64,000 bases of DNA from Clostridia bacterium (GTDB lineage Bacteria; Bacillota; Clostridia; Monoglobales; Monoglobaceae). Positions 55,438-64,000 of this stretch are shown piece by piece; the first letter of the stretch is position 1, and each line of letters opens with the position of its first letter. Made by a program: the position numbers and the translations under genes. The stretch lies in assembly GCA_017397725.1 (NCBI GenBank), contig JAFQIA010000008.1:124001-188000 (forward strand), given 5' to 3'. The notes beneath the pieces were generated by a model. That model was not told the origin of the DNA. It made no database searches and was given only the letters and a program-made list of their open reading frames with translations.

Positions 55438-56481
55438 TTATTCTCCTTTGCTTGCATTACTCTTGTTCTGTTCTTGAATTTCTGTTTGTTTTTCTTTGAT
55501 TTGATTCAGAATGTCGGGCACAGAGTTTTCGTTGATGACATCATCAAAACGCGCTACCGATGCCTGAGAAATCCAATATTTTTGCATCTCACCAAACCCA
55601 ATCAATCGTTTGATGATATGATAGCCATAGCTTGTTTTTACCGGTTCGCTGATGGCACCGATTTCAAGAGCAAAGGATGCTTCTTCAAATTCTGTCACCA
55701 TCTCACCGGGGCCAAAATCATAGCCTTGAGCGGTTGCGCCGGGGTCCTCGTTGTAGGTTTCCATCAGTTTGGCAAAATCTTCACCGCTTTTTGCCATTTC
55801 CCAAACCTGCTTGATGGCAGATTCGGGGTCGTCATACTTGCCGCCCTCAGACAGGAGTAAAATATGTTGTACCCTTGCCCGATTGTCGGTGCGATATTCC
55901 TTGATAGCCGACGCAAATTCACCAAGGTATTTCTCCTCGTTGGCGGCAAAATCCTCACGGATTTTCGGGATTAACATTTCGCGCTCATACTGCTTGTGAT
56001 ATGCTTCCTTAGAGCCAATTCCCATCGCCTGCATATTCTGCAAAAAGCCGTCCTCACCATATTTTTCAATGAGCTGATAGATGGAATCATCCATCGTCTT
56101 TAAGTCACCTGCCGAAAGTTCTACCCCCAACGCTTTGCCCTGCTGTACTGCAAGCACATCACCGATGATGCTCTCAATTGCATCCTCCATGATGGTATCT
56201 TCCAACGATTTGCCGGAATCCGTCTTTTTCTTCCAGTTCACTTTGGAAAGATCCCCGTCAAAATCCGGATTTTCCTGATAAAGTTCGGTCATCGCCGTGC
56301 GATAAATATAGTATTGAAGCTCACCCATCATCACAGCTTCTCCGTTAACTGTCAGAACAGTTTCTCCTGAAATATTCTCCGTTTGTGTACCTTGGGGTGT
56401 TTCCCCCTTGCTGCAGCCTGTCAGCAAAAGAACCGATACCAATCCAAAAGCAATCCATTGTCTAAGCTTCATATTTTTCAT
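55438..56481 (-). CDS. PrsA-like foldase lipoprotein (parvulin PPIase)
   Basis: It helps secreted proteins fold outside the membrane. The 347-residue protein has a lipoprotein signal with lipobox LLTGC (lipidated Cys near residue 23), a SurA/PrsA N-terminal region and a parvulin domain (about 200-295, RVQHILLLSE through YGYHIIKRL). A short charged C-terminal tail follows. It heads the operon prsA-like, cyclophilin, radA, ispD, ispF. Confidence 0.88.
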   Translation of the reverse strand: MKNMKLRQWIAFGLVSVLLLTGCSKGETPQGTQTENISGETVLTVNGEAVMMGELQYYIYRTAMTELYQENPDFDGDLSKVNWKKKTDSGKSLEDTIMEDAIESIIGDVLAVQQGKALGVELSAGDLKTMDDSIYQLIEKYGEDGFLQNMQAMGIGSKEAYHKQYEREMLIPKIREDFAANEEKYLGEFASAIKEYRTDNRARVQHILLLSEGGKYDDPESAIKQVWEMAKSGEDFAKLMETYNEDPGATAQGYDFGPGEMVTEFEEASFALEIGAISEPVKTSYGYHIIKRLIGFGEMQKYWISQASVARFDDVINENSVPDILNQIKEKQTEIQEQNKSNASKGE

Positions 56482-56507
56482 CTGCCTTTCTGTATTTCTA
56501 TAAGTTT

Positions 56508-56536
56508 ATTATATCCAAGGACAAAGTAAAAGTCAA
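56508..56536 (-). promoter_or_regulatory. sigma-A promoter of the prsA-like operon
   Basis: On the minus strand, TTGACT (56536-56531), 17 bases and TATAAT (56513-56508). Confidence 0.82.
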
Positions 56537-56540
56537 CACA

Positions 56541-56566
56541 AAAACCCCTGCAAAAGCAGGGGTTTT
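56541..56566 (-). terminator. terminator of groES-groEL
   Basis: AAAACCCCTGC and GCAGGGGTTTT pair over 11 bases with an AAAA loop. The minus strand ends in TTTTTG. Confidence 0.92.
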
Positions 56567-56580
56567 AAATAATCCAATGA

Positions 56581-58221
<1,641 letters not shown>

Positions 58222-58228
58222 TTACCTC

Positions 58229-58577
<349 letters not shown>

Positions 58578-58584
58578 TGTTGTT

Positions 58585-58613
58585 ATGATACAAAAATCAA
58601 GGGTAGAAATCAA
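58585..58613 (-). promoter_or_regulatory. sigma-A promoter of groES-groEL
   Basis: On the minus strand, TTGATT (58613-58608), 17 bases and TATCAT (58590-58585). CIRCE covers the start site. Confidence 0.72.
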
Positions 58614-58727
58614 ACCCAATAAAAAGCAATTACAGGCAATGATATTCTTTTATTCCTGGTTATTGCAAATTATTCATACAAAATTAGTCAATTGGGTATT
58701 TTTTCTATTTTTCCCCGTCATAGCGAG

Positions 58728-58762
58728 AAAAATCCCCCGTTTTCATAAAAACGGAGGATTTG
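58728..58762 (-). terminator. terminator of thrS
   Basis: AAATCC-C-CCGTTTT and AAAACGG-A-GGATTT pair with one mismatch; the minus strand ends in a T-run. The gap from 58614 to here shows no other feature I can support. Confidence 0.82.
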
Positions 58763-58765
58763 ACT

Positions 58766-60703
58766 TTATCTTGCTTTTGTTTCGATTTCTTCCTGAATTT
58801 CAGCAAGGAAATCATTGAGCTTCATGGCACCCTTGTCGCCCTCTTTTCTGGAACGAACGGCAACTGCATTTTCTGCCTGCTCTTTTTCACCCACAATCAG
58901 CATATAAGGAACTTTCTCAAGCTGTGCCTCACGAATCTTGTAGCCGATTTTCTCGTTACGGTAATCCACCTCAACACGGATACCCGCCGCACTCAATTCC
59001 TTTTCTACCTGCTCTGCATAATCCATATAATGCTCAGAAATCGGCAGAATCTTTACCTGAACCGGTGCCAGCCATGTGGGGAATGCACCTGCATACTTTT
59101 CAATCAGCAAAGCCAAGGTTCTCTCATAGCAACCGATAGAGGTTCTGTGGATGATGTAAGGATTCTTTTTGCTGCCGTCGGAATCCACATATTCCATACC
59201 GAACTTTTCTGCAAGCATCTGGTCAATCTGGATGGTAATCAAGGTATCTTCCTTGCCAAATACATTCTTAATCTGGATATCCAGCTTGGGTCCGTAGAAT
59301 GCAGCTTCGCCAATACCAACCTTGTAGGGGATTTCCAGATGATCCAGAATCTTTGCCATGGTATTCTGGGCTTCATCCCACTGCTCTACCGTACCAATAT
59401 ACTTATCAGAATCGTTAGGATCCCACTGGGAGAAACGATAGGAAACATCTTCATAAAGCCCCAGAGTCTTCAGCATATAGATTGCCATTTCCAGACAATT
59501 CTTGAATTCTTCCTCCAACTGGTCGGGACGGCACATCAAATGTCCCTCAGAAATGGTGAACTGGCGGACACGAATCAACCCGTGCATCTCACCGGATGCC
59601 TCGTTTCTGAACAAGGTAGAAGTTTCACCATAACGCAAAGGAAGATCACGATAGCTGCGCATTCTGTTAAGGTATGCCTGATACTGGAACGGACAGGTCA
59701 TCGGACGAAGCGCAAATACTTCTTTATCCTTTTCTTCATCACCAAAGATGAACATACCATCCTGATAGTGATCCCAGTGACCGGAAATTTTGTAAAGGTC
59801 ACTCTTTGCCATATAGGGGGTCTTGGTTCTTACCCAACCATTGGCATCCTCGTGATCCTCCACAAATCTCTGGAGAATTTGCATCATCTTTGCGCCCTTA
59901 GGCAGCATAATCGGCAAGCCCTGACCAATGGAATCCACGGTGGTAAACAGTTCCAGCTCACGACCCAGTTTGTTGTGGTCACGCTTTCTTGCCTCTTCCA
60001 ACTGTTCCAGATACGCATCCAGTTCGGACTTTTTGGGAAATGCGGTTCCGTAGATACGGGTGAGCATCTTGTTCTTTTCATCCCCGCGCCAGTATGCACC
60101 AGCGGTATATTGCAACTTGACTGCTTTCAGTTTTCCGGTAGACATCAGGTGAGGACCTGCACACAGGTCGCAGAAGTCACCCTGACGATAGAACGACAAT
60201 TCTGCATCTTCAGGAAGATCCTGAATCAGTTCCACCTTATAAGGCTCACCCTTTTCTTCCATCATCTTGATTGCTTCTGCTCTGGACAGAGTAAACCTCT
60301 CAATGGCGATGTCTTCCTTGATGATTTTTTTCATCTCGGCTTCCAGTTGTTCCAAATCGGATGCATTGACCGGATTTTCAAATTCAAAGTCATAGTAAAA
60401 TCCGTTCTCAATGGCAGGACCAATGGCAAGCTTTGCGGTGGGGAAAATCCGTTTTACCGCTTGTGCCAATACGTGAGAGGCAGTATGCCGATAGGCACTG
60501 CGTCCCTCTTCATTGTCCCAAGTCAAAAAGTTCACTGAAGCATCGGTTTCAGGCACGGTTCTTAAATCTACAACCTTGCCGTCCATTTCTGCCGCAAGAC
60601 AAACTCTTGCCAGACCCTCGCTGATATCTTTGGCGATATCCAGCAAGCTGACGCCTTGCTCAAACTCTTTTGCGTCTCCGCCCTTTAATGTAATCTTTAT
60701 CAT
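58766..60703 (-). CDS. thrS: threonyl-tRNA synthetase
   Basis: The class II enzyme has 645 residues: an N-terminal TGS domain (about 1-60), the editing domain (HTASHVLAQAVKRIFP near residue 75), the catalytic domain with MTCPFQYQAYLNRMRSYRDLP near residue 335, RQFTISEGH near 378 and HRTSIGCYERTLALLIE near 515, and a C-terminal anticodon-binding domain. It follows the PAP2-related gene by 31 bases. No T-box is seen upstream, though thrS of Firmicutes often has one. Confidence 0.97.
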   Translation of the reverse strand: MIKITLKGGDAKEFEQGVSLLDIAKDISEGLARVCLAAEMDGKVVDLRTVPETDASVNFLTWDNEEGRSAYRHTASHVLAQAVKRIFPTAKLAIGPAIENGFYYDFEFENPVNASDLEQLEAEMKKIIKEDIAIERFTLSRAEAIKMMEEKGEPYKVELIQDLPEDAELSFYRQGDFCDLCAGPHLMSTGKLKAVKLQYTAGAYWRGDEKNKMLTRIYGTAFPKKSELDAYLEQLEEARKRDHNKLGRELELFTTVDSIGQGLPIMLPKGAKMMQILQRFVEDHEDANGWVRTKTPYMAKSDLYKISGHWDHYQDGMFIFGDEEKDKEVFALRPMTCPFQYQAYLNRMRSYRDLPLRYGETSTLFRNEASGEMHGLIRVRQFTISEGHLMCRPDQLEEEFKNCLEMAIYMLKTLGLYEDVSYRFSQWDPNDSDKYIGTVEQWDEAQNTMAKILDHLEIPYKVGIGEAAFYGPKLDIQIKNVFGKEDTLITIQIDQMLAEKFGMEYVDSDGSKKNPYIIHRTSIGCYERTLALLIEKYAGAFPTWLAPVQVKILPISEHYMDYAEQVEKELSAAGIRVEVDYRNEKIGYKIREAQLEKVPYMLIVGEKEQAENAVAVRSRKEGDKGAMKLNDFLAEIQEEIETKAR

Positions 60704-60734
60704 GGAAATCCCTTCCTTTCAATATCTTTCGTAA

Positions 60735-61196
60735 TTATAAACCAATCAAAACTGCAGCCAGAACTGCAATCAAAATTCCCAATGTCGCACCCGCAAAAAC
60801 TTCAAGCGGGGTGTGTCCCAAAAGTTCCTTCAAGCGAATCTGCTTTTCCAGCGGGTCACTTTCTTCCCACGCGTCGATAATCATATTGATCATCTTTGCC
60901 TGCTGTCCCGCTGCACGCCGGATTCCGGAAGCATCGTACATCACTACCAATGCAAACGCACAACAAACTACAAACAAGGTGCTGTCAAAGCCATCCTTGA
61001 TGCCAATACAGGTGGCTAAACTGGTCACAATGGTTGAATGGGAAGACGGCATTCCTCCCGGTCCCATAAAGCGTGTCATATCTAGCCTTTTGTCTTTCAT
61101 CCAGACCAAAAAACCTTTTAGCACACAAGAAAAAATCCACGCAAACAGGACCACAAAAAAGACCCTGTTGCTTAAAAATTGTTCCATATAATTCAT
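60735..61196 (-). CDS. divergent PAP2 family membrane protein
   Basis: The 153-residue protein has three to four transmembrane segments and the signature MGPGGMPSSHSTIVTSLATCIG near residue 44, then MYDASGIRRAAGQQA near residue 87. Related to acid phosphatase/vanadium haloperoxidase but short; no phosphatase activity is proven for the group. ATG 61196 is chosen since the frame from 61259 overlaps ispA. Its place after ispA suggests a role with isoprenoid diphosphates, which is inference. Confidence 0.82.
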   Translation of the reverse strand: MNYMEQFLSNRVFFVVLFAWIFSCVLKGFLVWMKDKRLDMTRFMGPGGMPSSHSTIVTSLATCIGIKDGFDSTLFVVCCAFALVVMYDASGIRRAAGQQAKMINMIIDAWEESDPLEKQIRLKELLGHTPLEVFAGATLGILIAVLAAVLIGL

Positions 61197-61227
61197 ATCG
61201 GTTCGTACCTTTCGTACTTGTTGCTGT

Positions 61228-62124
61228 CTAATACTTTCTTGTGAGAAGATAATCTGCAAGCTGCAGTAAAAACTCTGCTTGCCAAAAGCCGCTCAGCGCG
61301 TTTTTTGCCTCCTCTGTCAGTTTGGAAAGCTCCATTTCAGCTCCCTCTAAGCCCATAAAGGTCACAAAGGTGTTCTTTTGACTTTCTGCATCGCTGCCGA
61401 TTGGTTTTCCAACCAATTCTTCTTGACCAATTACATCCAGTATATCATCTTTTACCTGAAATGCCAACCCCAGTTTTGCAGAAAATTCCATTATTTTTTG
61501 ATATTTTTCATCATTTTTTTCAAGTCCCGCACAGATACAACCGCACTCTGCTGCAACCCGAATCAGCTCTCCGGTTTTTCCCCGATGAAGTTCCAAAAGC
61601 CGCTCTAAGGTCATATCCGCAAGACCTTCACTCTCCAAGTCAATGACCTGTCCGCCAATCATCCCATAGGCACCAGATGCTCTGGAAACTGCACCAATCA
61701 ACCGCACCAACGCACTATCTGACAAAGTTTCATAGCGAGTGGTATCCGACAACAGTTCAAAGGCAAGGTTCAAAAGTCCGTCCCCTGCCAAAAGTGCAAT
61801 GTTTTCAGGGAATACCTTGTGGCAGGTGGGTCTGCCGCGACGCAAATCATCATCATCCATACAAGGCAAGTCATCGTGAATCAAGGAATAGTTATGAATA
61901 CACTCAATGGCACATGCCACCTTGACCGCATCCTGATGGTTGCCACCCAGAAGGTCACAAACCGCCACGGTAAGTACCGGTCGAATCCGTTTTCCGCCAC
62001 CATGTAAGCCATACTGCATTGCAGAGAAAACGCTCTTTTGCAAAAGCTCCGGCACGGCGGAAATCCGATCCAGCTCCTCATTGATGTCTTTTAAGTAGGC
62101 TTCATACTGCTTTGCAAATTCCAT
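61228..62124 (-). CDS. ispA: farnesyl/geranyl diphosphate synthase
   Basis: The 298-residue prenyl transferase has the first Asp-rich motif DDLPCMDDDDLRRGRPTCHK near residue 84 and the second DDILD near 222, with GGKRIRPVL near residue 40. It makes the farnesyl diphosphate used for quinones and undecaprenyl phosphate. It is one base after xseB. Confidence 0.95.
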   Translation of the reverse strand: MEFAKQYEAYLKDINEELDRISAVPELLQKSVFSAMQYGLHGGGKRIRPVLTVAVCDLLGGNHQDAVKVACAIECIHNYSLIHDDLPCMDDDDLRRGRPTCHKVFPENIALLAGDGLLNLAFELLSDTTRYETLSDSALVRLIGAVSRASGAYGMIGGQVIDLESEGLADMTLERLLELHRGKTGELIRVAAECGCICAGLEKNDEKYQKIMEFSAKLGLAFQVKDDILDVIGQEELVGKPIGSDAESQKNTFVTFMGLEGAEMELSKLTEEAKNALSGFWQAEFLLQLADYLLTRKY

Positions 62125-62125
62125 A

Positions 62126-62362
62126 CTACTCTCCTATTCCCTGAAAGGGAACCTCTTCCAGTTCTCCGCTGTCCCGATTTTTCATCAGGATATTGATTTT
62201 TTGTTCTGCTTCATCCAATGCAGTGGTGCATTCTTTGGTCAGGCGAATCCCGTTTTCAAACAGGGAAAGCATTTCTTCCAGAGAAACCTCGTTCCCCTCC
62301 AGCGCCTTTACCACTTCTTCTAACTGTTTCAGGTTTGATTCAAAACTCTGCTTCTTATCCAT
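62126..62362 (-). CDS. xseB: exodeoxyribonuclease VII small subunit
   Basis: The 78-residue protein has the family pattern SFESNLKQLEEVVKALE, then LEEMLSLFENGIRLTKEC. It pairs with XseA; the gene is 14 bases downstream of xseA and one base upstream of ispA. Confidence 0.95.
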   Translation of the reverse strand: MDKKQSFESNLKQLEEVVKALEGNEVSLEEMLSLFENGIRLTKECTTALDEAEQKINILMKNRDSGELEEVPFQGIGE

Positions 62363-62376
62363 ATTTTCGCCTCTCT

Positions 62377-63585
62377 CTACGAATTCTTTTGGGTGCTCTC
62401 CACCATTGCCTGAATGGTTCCGTCCTGCACCATAATGTTTAGGTGCTGTCCAGCCTGTACCTGTTTGACAGACTGCACCACACCGCCCTGCTCGTTTTGT
62501 GCAACCGAGAAACCTCTGCTTAAAACGCCTAAGGGGCTGAGTCCGTCAAGCTTGGCTGCTGCAAGCTTTAACTGCTGCTGCTTTTTTTCTAAAATTCCGC
62601 AACAGCCGTCTTGGAACTCCTGATAGAGTCGGTCTAAGTATATCTTGTATTCGTTTAACTTCATCATCGGGTTGCGCAAAACCGGATGCTCCGTCTGATG
62701 GTTTACCTGCATCCTTGCCCGTTCCAGAACCCGATTCGCCTGACTGTATAGGCGGCTATAAACATTGTTGAATTTTTCTTTCAGCTCTACCTGAGAGGGC
62801 ACTACCAACTCTGCTGCCGCCGAGGGGGTTGGCGCTCGCAAATCCGCTACAAAATCCGCAATGGTAAAATCAATCTCGTGCCCCACTGCAGAAACAATAG
62901 GAATCTCGCTTTGGAAAATTTCCCTCGCAACAATTTCCTCATTAAAGGACCATAAATCCTCAATGGAGCCTCCGCCTCTGCCTACAATCAGCACATCGAC
63001 GCCCTTGATACGATTGAAATACCGAATTGCCTCTACAATGCTCTGGGCAGAATTTTCACCTTGCACCAAAACCGGATACAACAAAATGTCCGCATAGGAA
63101 AATCTTCTGGACAACACATTGATGATATCCCGAATTGCCGCTCCTGTAGGTGCAGTCACCACGCCCACCTTGCGGGGATATTTGGGAAGCGGCTTTTTAT
63201 GCATCGGGTCAAAAAGTCCCTCTTTGCTCAGCTTTGCCTTTAATTCTTCAAAGGCAACATAAAGGTCACCAATTCCCTCCTGTTGCATATCGTCAATATA
63301 AAGCTGATACTGCCCGTCCCGTTCATAGACGGTGATTCTACCGTGAGCGATGACCTTCATCCCGTTCTGGGGCTGAAATTTCAGCTTTGCTGCACTACCG
63401 CGGAACATCACTGCCCGCATAACGCCGCCCTCGTCCTTTAAGGACATATACATATGGCCTGAGGAGTGTGCCTTGAAGTTGGAAAGCTCTCCCTTGACCA
63501 AAACATCGGTCAGCACGTCATCCCGATTCATCAATTCCTTGATATACAGATTCATTTGGGTTACTGAAATTGCCTGTCTTTCCAA
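62377..63585 (-). CDS. xseA: exodeoxyribonuclease VII large subunit
   Basis: The 402-residue nuclease has the N-terminal OB domain (VKGELSNFKAHSSGHMYMSLKDE near residue 30) and the catalytic GVVTAPTGAAIRDIINVLSRR near 135, then GRGGGSIEDLWSFN near 193 and VGHEIDFTIADFVADLRAPTPSAAAE near 226. It starts with TTG 63585, with GGGGGTGAT about ten bases upstream, matching the usual family start. It degrades single-stranded DNA with XseB. Confidence 0.94.
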   Translation of the reverse strand: MERQAISVTQMNLYIKELMNRDDVLTDVLVKGELSNFKAHSSGHMYMSLKDEGGVMRAVMFRGSAAKLKFQPQNGMKVIAHGRITVYERDGQYQLYIDDMQQEGIGDLYVAFEELKAKLSKEGLFDPMHKKPLPKYPRKVGVVTAPTGAAIRDIINVLSRRFSYADILLYPVLVQGENSAQSIVEAIRYFNRIKGVDVLIVGRGGGSIEDLWSFNEEIVAREIFQSEIPIVSAVGHEIDFTIADFVADLRAPTPSAAAELVVPSQVELKEKFNNVYSRLYSQANRVLERARMQVNHQTEHPVLRNPMMKLNEYKIYLDRLYQEFQDGCCGILEKKQQQLKLAAAKLDGLSPLGVLSRGFSVAQNEQGGVVQSVKQVQAGQHLNIMVQDGTIQAMVESTQKNS

Positions 63586-63654
63586 GATAGGTCATCACCC
63601 CCATTTCTTTTTGATACCGAAACAGAGCGGCACAAACGTGACCGCCCTGCATCA

Positions 63655-64000
63655 TTAGCAGTTTTCTTTCAGGTTGCCGAGGACCCCATTGACAAAGGAT
63701 ACCGACTCCTCGCCGTCATATTCCTTGGTAATGGTAATGGCTTCGTTGACCGAAACATTCAAAGGAATGTCCGGCATATACTTCATCTCATACGCAGCAA
63801 GTCGCATCGCCGCCATACAAACGTTGGAGATTCTGTCAACCGCCCAACCCTTTGCAAAAGATGCGATAAGCGCATCAATCTCCTTAATATGAGAAATCGT
63901 ACCTTCCACAACCTGACGGATGTACACCGCCTGATCGCCCGCATCGTGTTCTGCGAGGAAATCCTCCAAAAGTTCCTGAATCGCATCCGGCTGAAACTTA
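63655..64000 (-). CDS. nusB: transcription antitermination protein NusB (5' end outside window)
   Basis: The frame is open to the right edge. The 115 residues present include VEGTISHIKEIDALIASFAKGWAVDRISNVCMAAMRLAAYEM, with the family's IPLNVSVNEAITITKEYDGEESVSFVNGVLGNL at the C-terminus. NusB helps antitermination of rRNA transcription. The order nusB-xseA-xseB-ispA is conserved in Firmicutes. Confidence 0.92.
   Translation of the reverse strand, partial: KFQPDAIQELLEDFLAEHDAGDQAVYIRQVVEGTISHIKEIDALIASFAKGWAVDRISNVCMAAMRLAAYEMKYMPDIPLNVSVNEAITITKEYDGEESVSFVNGVLGNLKENC

Noticed and set aside
58760-60538. A 592-codon frame on the plus strand
   Set aside because: It lies entirely opposite thrS, has no family pattern and no ribosome site; it is a by-product of thrS codon use.
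60704-60734. Possible T-box leader of thrS
   Set aside because: Only 31 bases separate thrS from the upstream gene.

Overview
The window is a chromosomal core segment of an anaerobic, endospore-forming member of the Clostridia (Bacillota). This is suggested by moderate GC content and dense short operons with strong AGGAGG-type ribosome binding sites. It is also suggested by sporulation and spore genes (spoIVB, spoIID, spoIIM, a GerQ-like coat protein, a SleL-type cortex hydrolase) and by oxygen-sensitive enzymes ([FeFe]-hydrogenase maturases HydF and HydG, NrdG, radical-SAM HemW and YgiQ). I see 63 protein genes, two of them cut by the window edges. I see no rRNA, tRNA, CRISPR array, insertion sequence or prophage. 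No gene-free stretch exceeds 300 bases.

Layout. 0-2.2 kb: end of a metallo-beta-lactamase-fold gene, spoIVB, an Asn-rich 38-residue peptide and a GerQ-like gene. 2.2-5.8 kb: tmk-metK-rqcH operon. 5.8-8.5 kb: hydG-hydF. 8.5-13.6 kb: coaE, lytic transglycosylase, M18 aminopeptidase, ldh, nrdG and a FliB-like methylase, all on the minus strand. 13.7-17.2 kb: an 11-mer-repeat lipoprotein, then galE, a nucleotidyltransferase and nahK for galacto-N-biose/N-acetylhexosamine use. 17.2-20.9 kb: HAD phosphatase, lepA, hemW. 21-23.7 kb: ygiQ and folD, which overlap by 125 bases. 23.8-28.3 kb: spore hydrolase, 2-hydroxyacid dehydrogenase, rpsF-ssb-rpsR, spoIID. 28.3-34.5 kb: a run of hydrolases (esterase, SGNH, secreted nuclease, PepD) followed by an OPT transporter coupled to a PqqD-like protein. 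34.6-41 kb: FAD/Rieske oxidoreductase, a malate dehydrogenase/malic enzyme pair, a ROK-like kinase with nagA. 41-44.9 kb: trmO, spoIIM, xerD, purD. 44.9-52.4 kb: lon-engB-hisS-aspS-tyrS. 52.4-56.5 kb: prsA-like, cyclophilin, radA, ispD, ispF. 56.6-58.6 kb: groES-groEL under a perfect CIRCE. 58.7-64 kb: nusB, xseA, xseB, ispA, a PAP2-related gene, thrS.

Several genes fit together as a fermentative host-glycan lifestyle. NahK, a sugar-1-phosphate nucleotidyltransferase and GalE form most of the lnp pathway, and NagA with its coupled kinase covers the GlcNAc-6-phosphate branch. Lactate dehydrogenase, a malate dehydrogenase/malic enzyme pair and hydrogenase maturation point to redox disposal by fermentation. 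Promoters are recognisable as TTGNNN-N16/17-TATAAT-like boxes ahead of most operons, and strong hairpin-plus-T-run terminators close them.

No clear new defence or mobile system is present; the window is mostly housekeeping. The points most worth a second look are: a perfect terminator for the nahK operon lying inside the hemW coding sequence; the 125-base ygiQ/folD coding overlap; a candidate leaderless ygiQ promoter; the PqqD-like protein translationally coupled to an OPT transporter; a perfect palindrome between the divergent nagA and trmO promoters; abutting housekeeping and sporulation-type promoters between rpsF and spoIID; and the Asn-rich peptide divergent from the GerQ-like gene.
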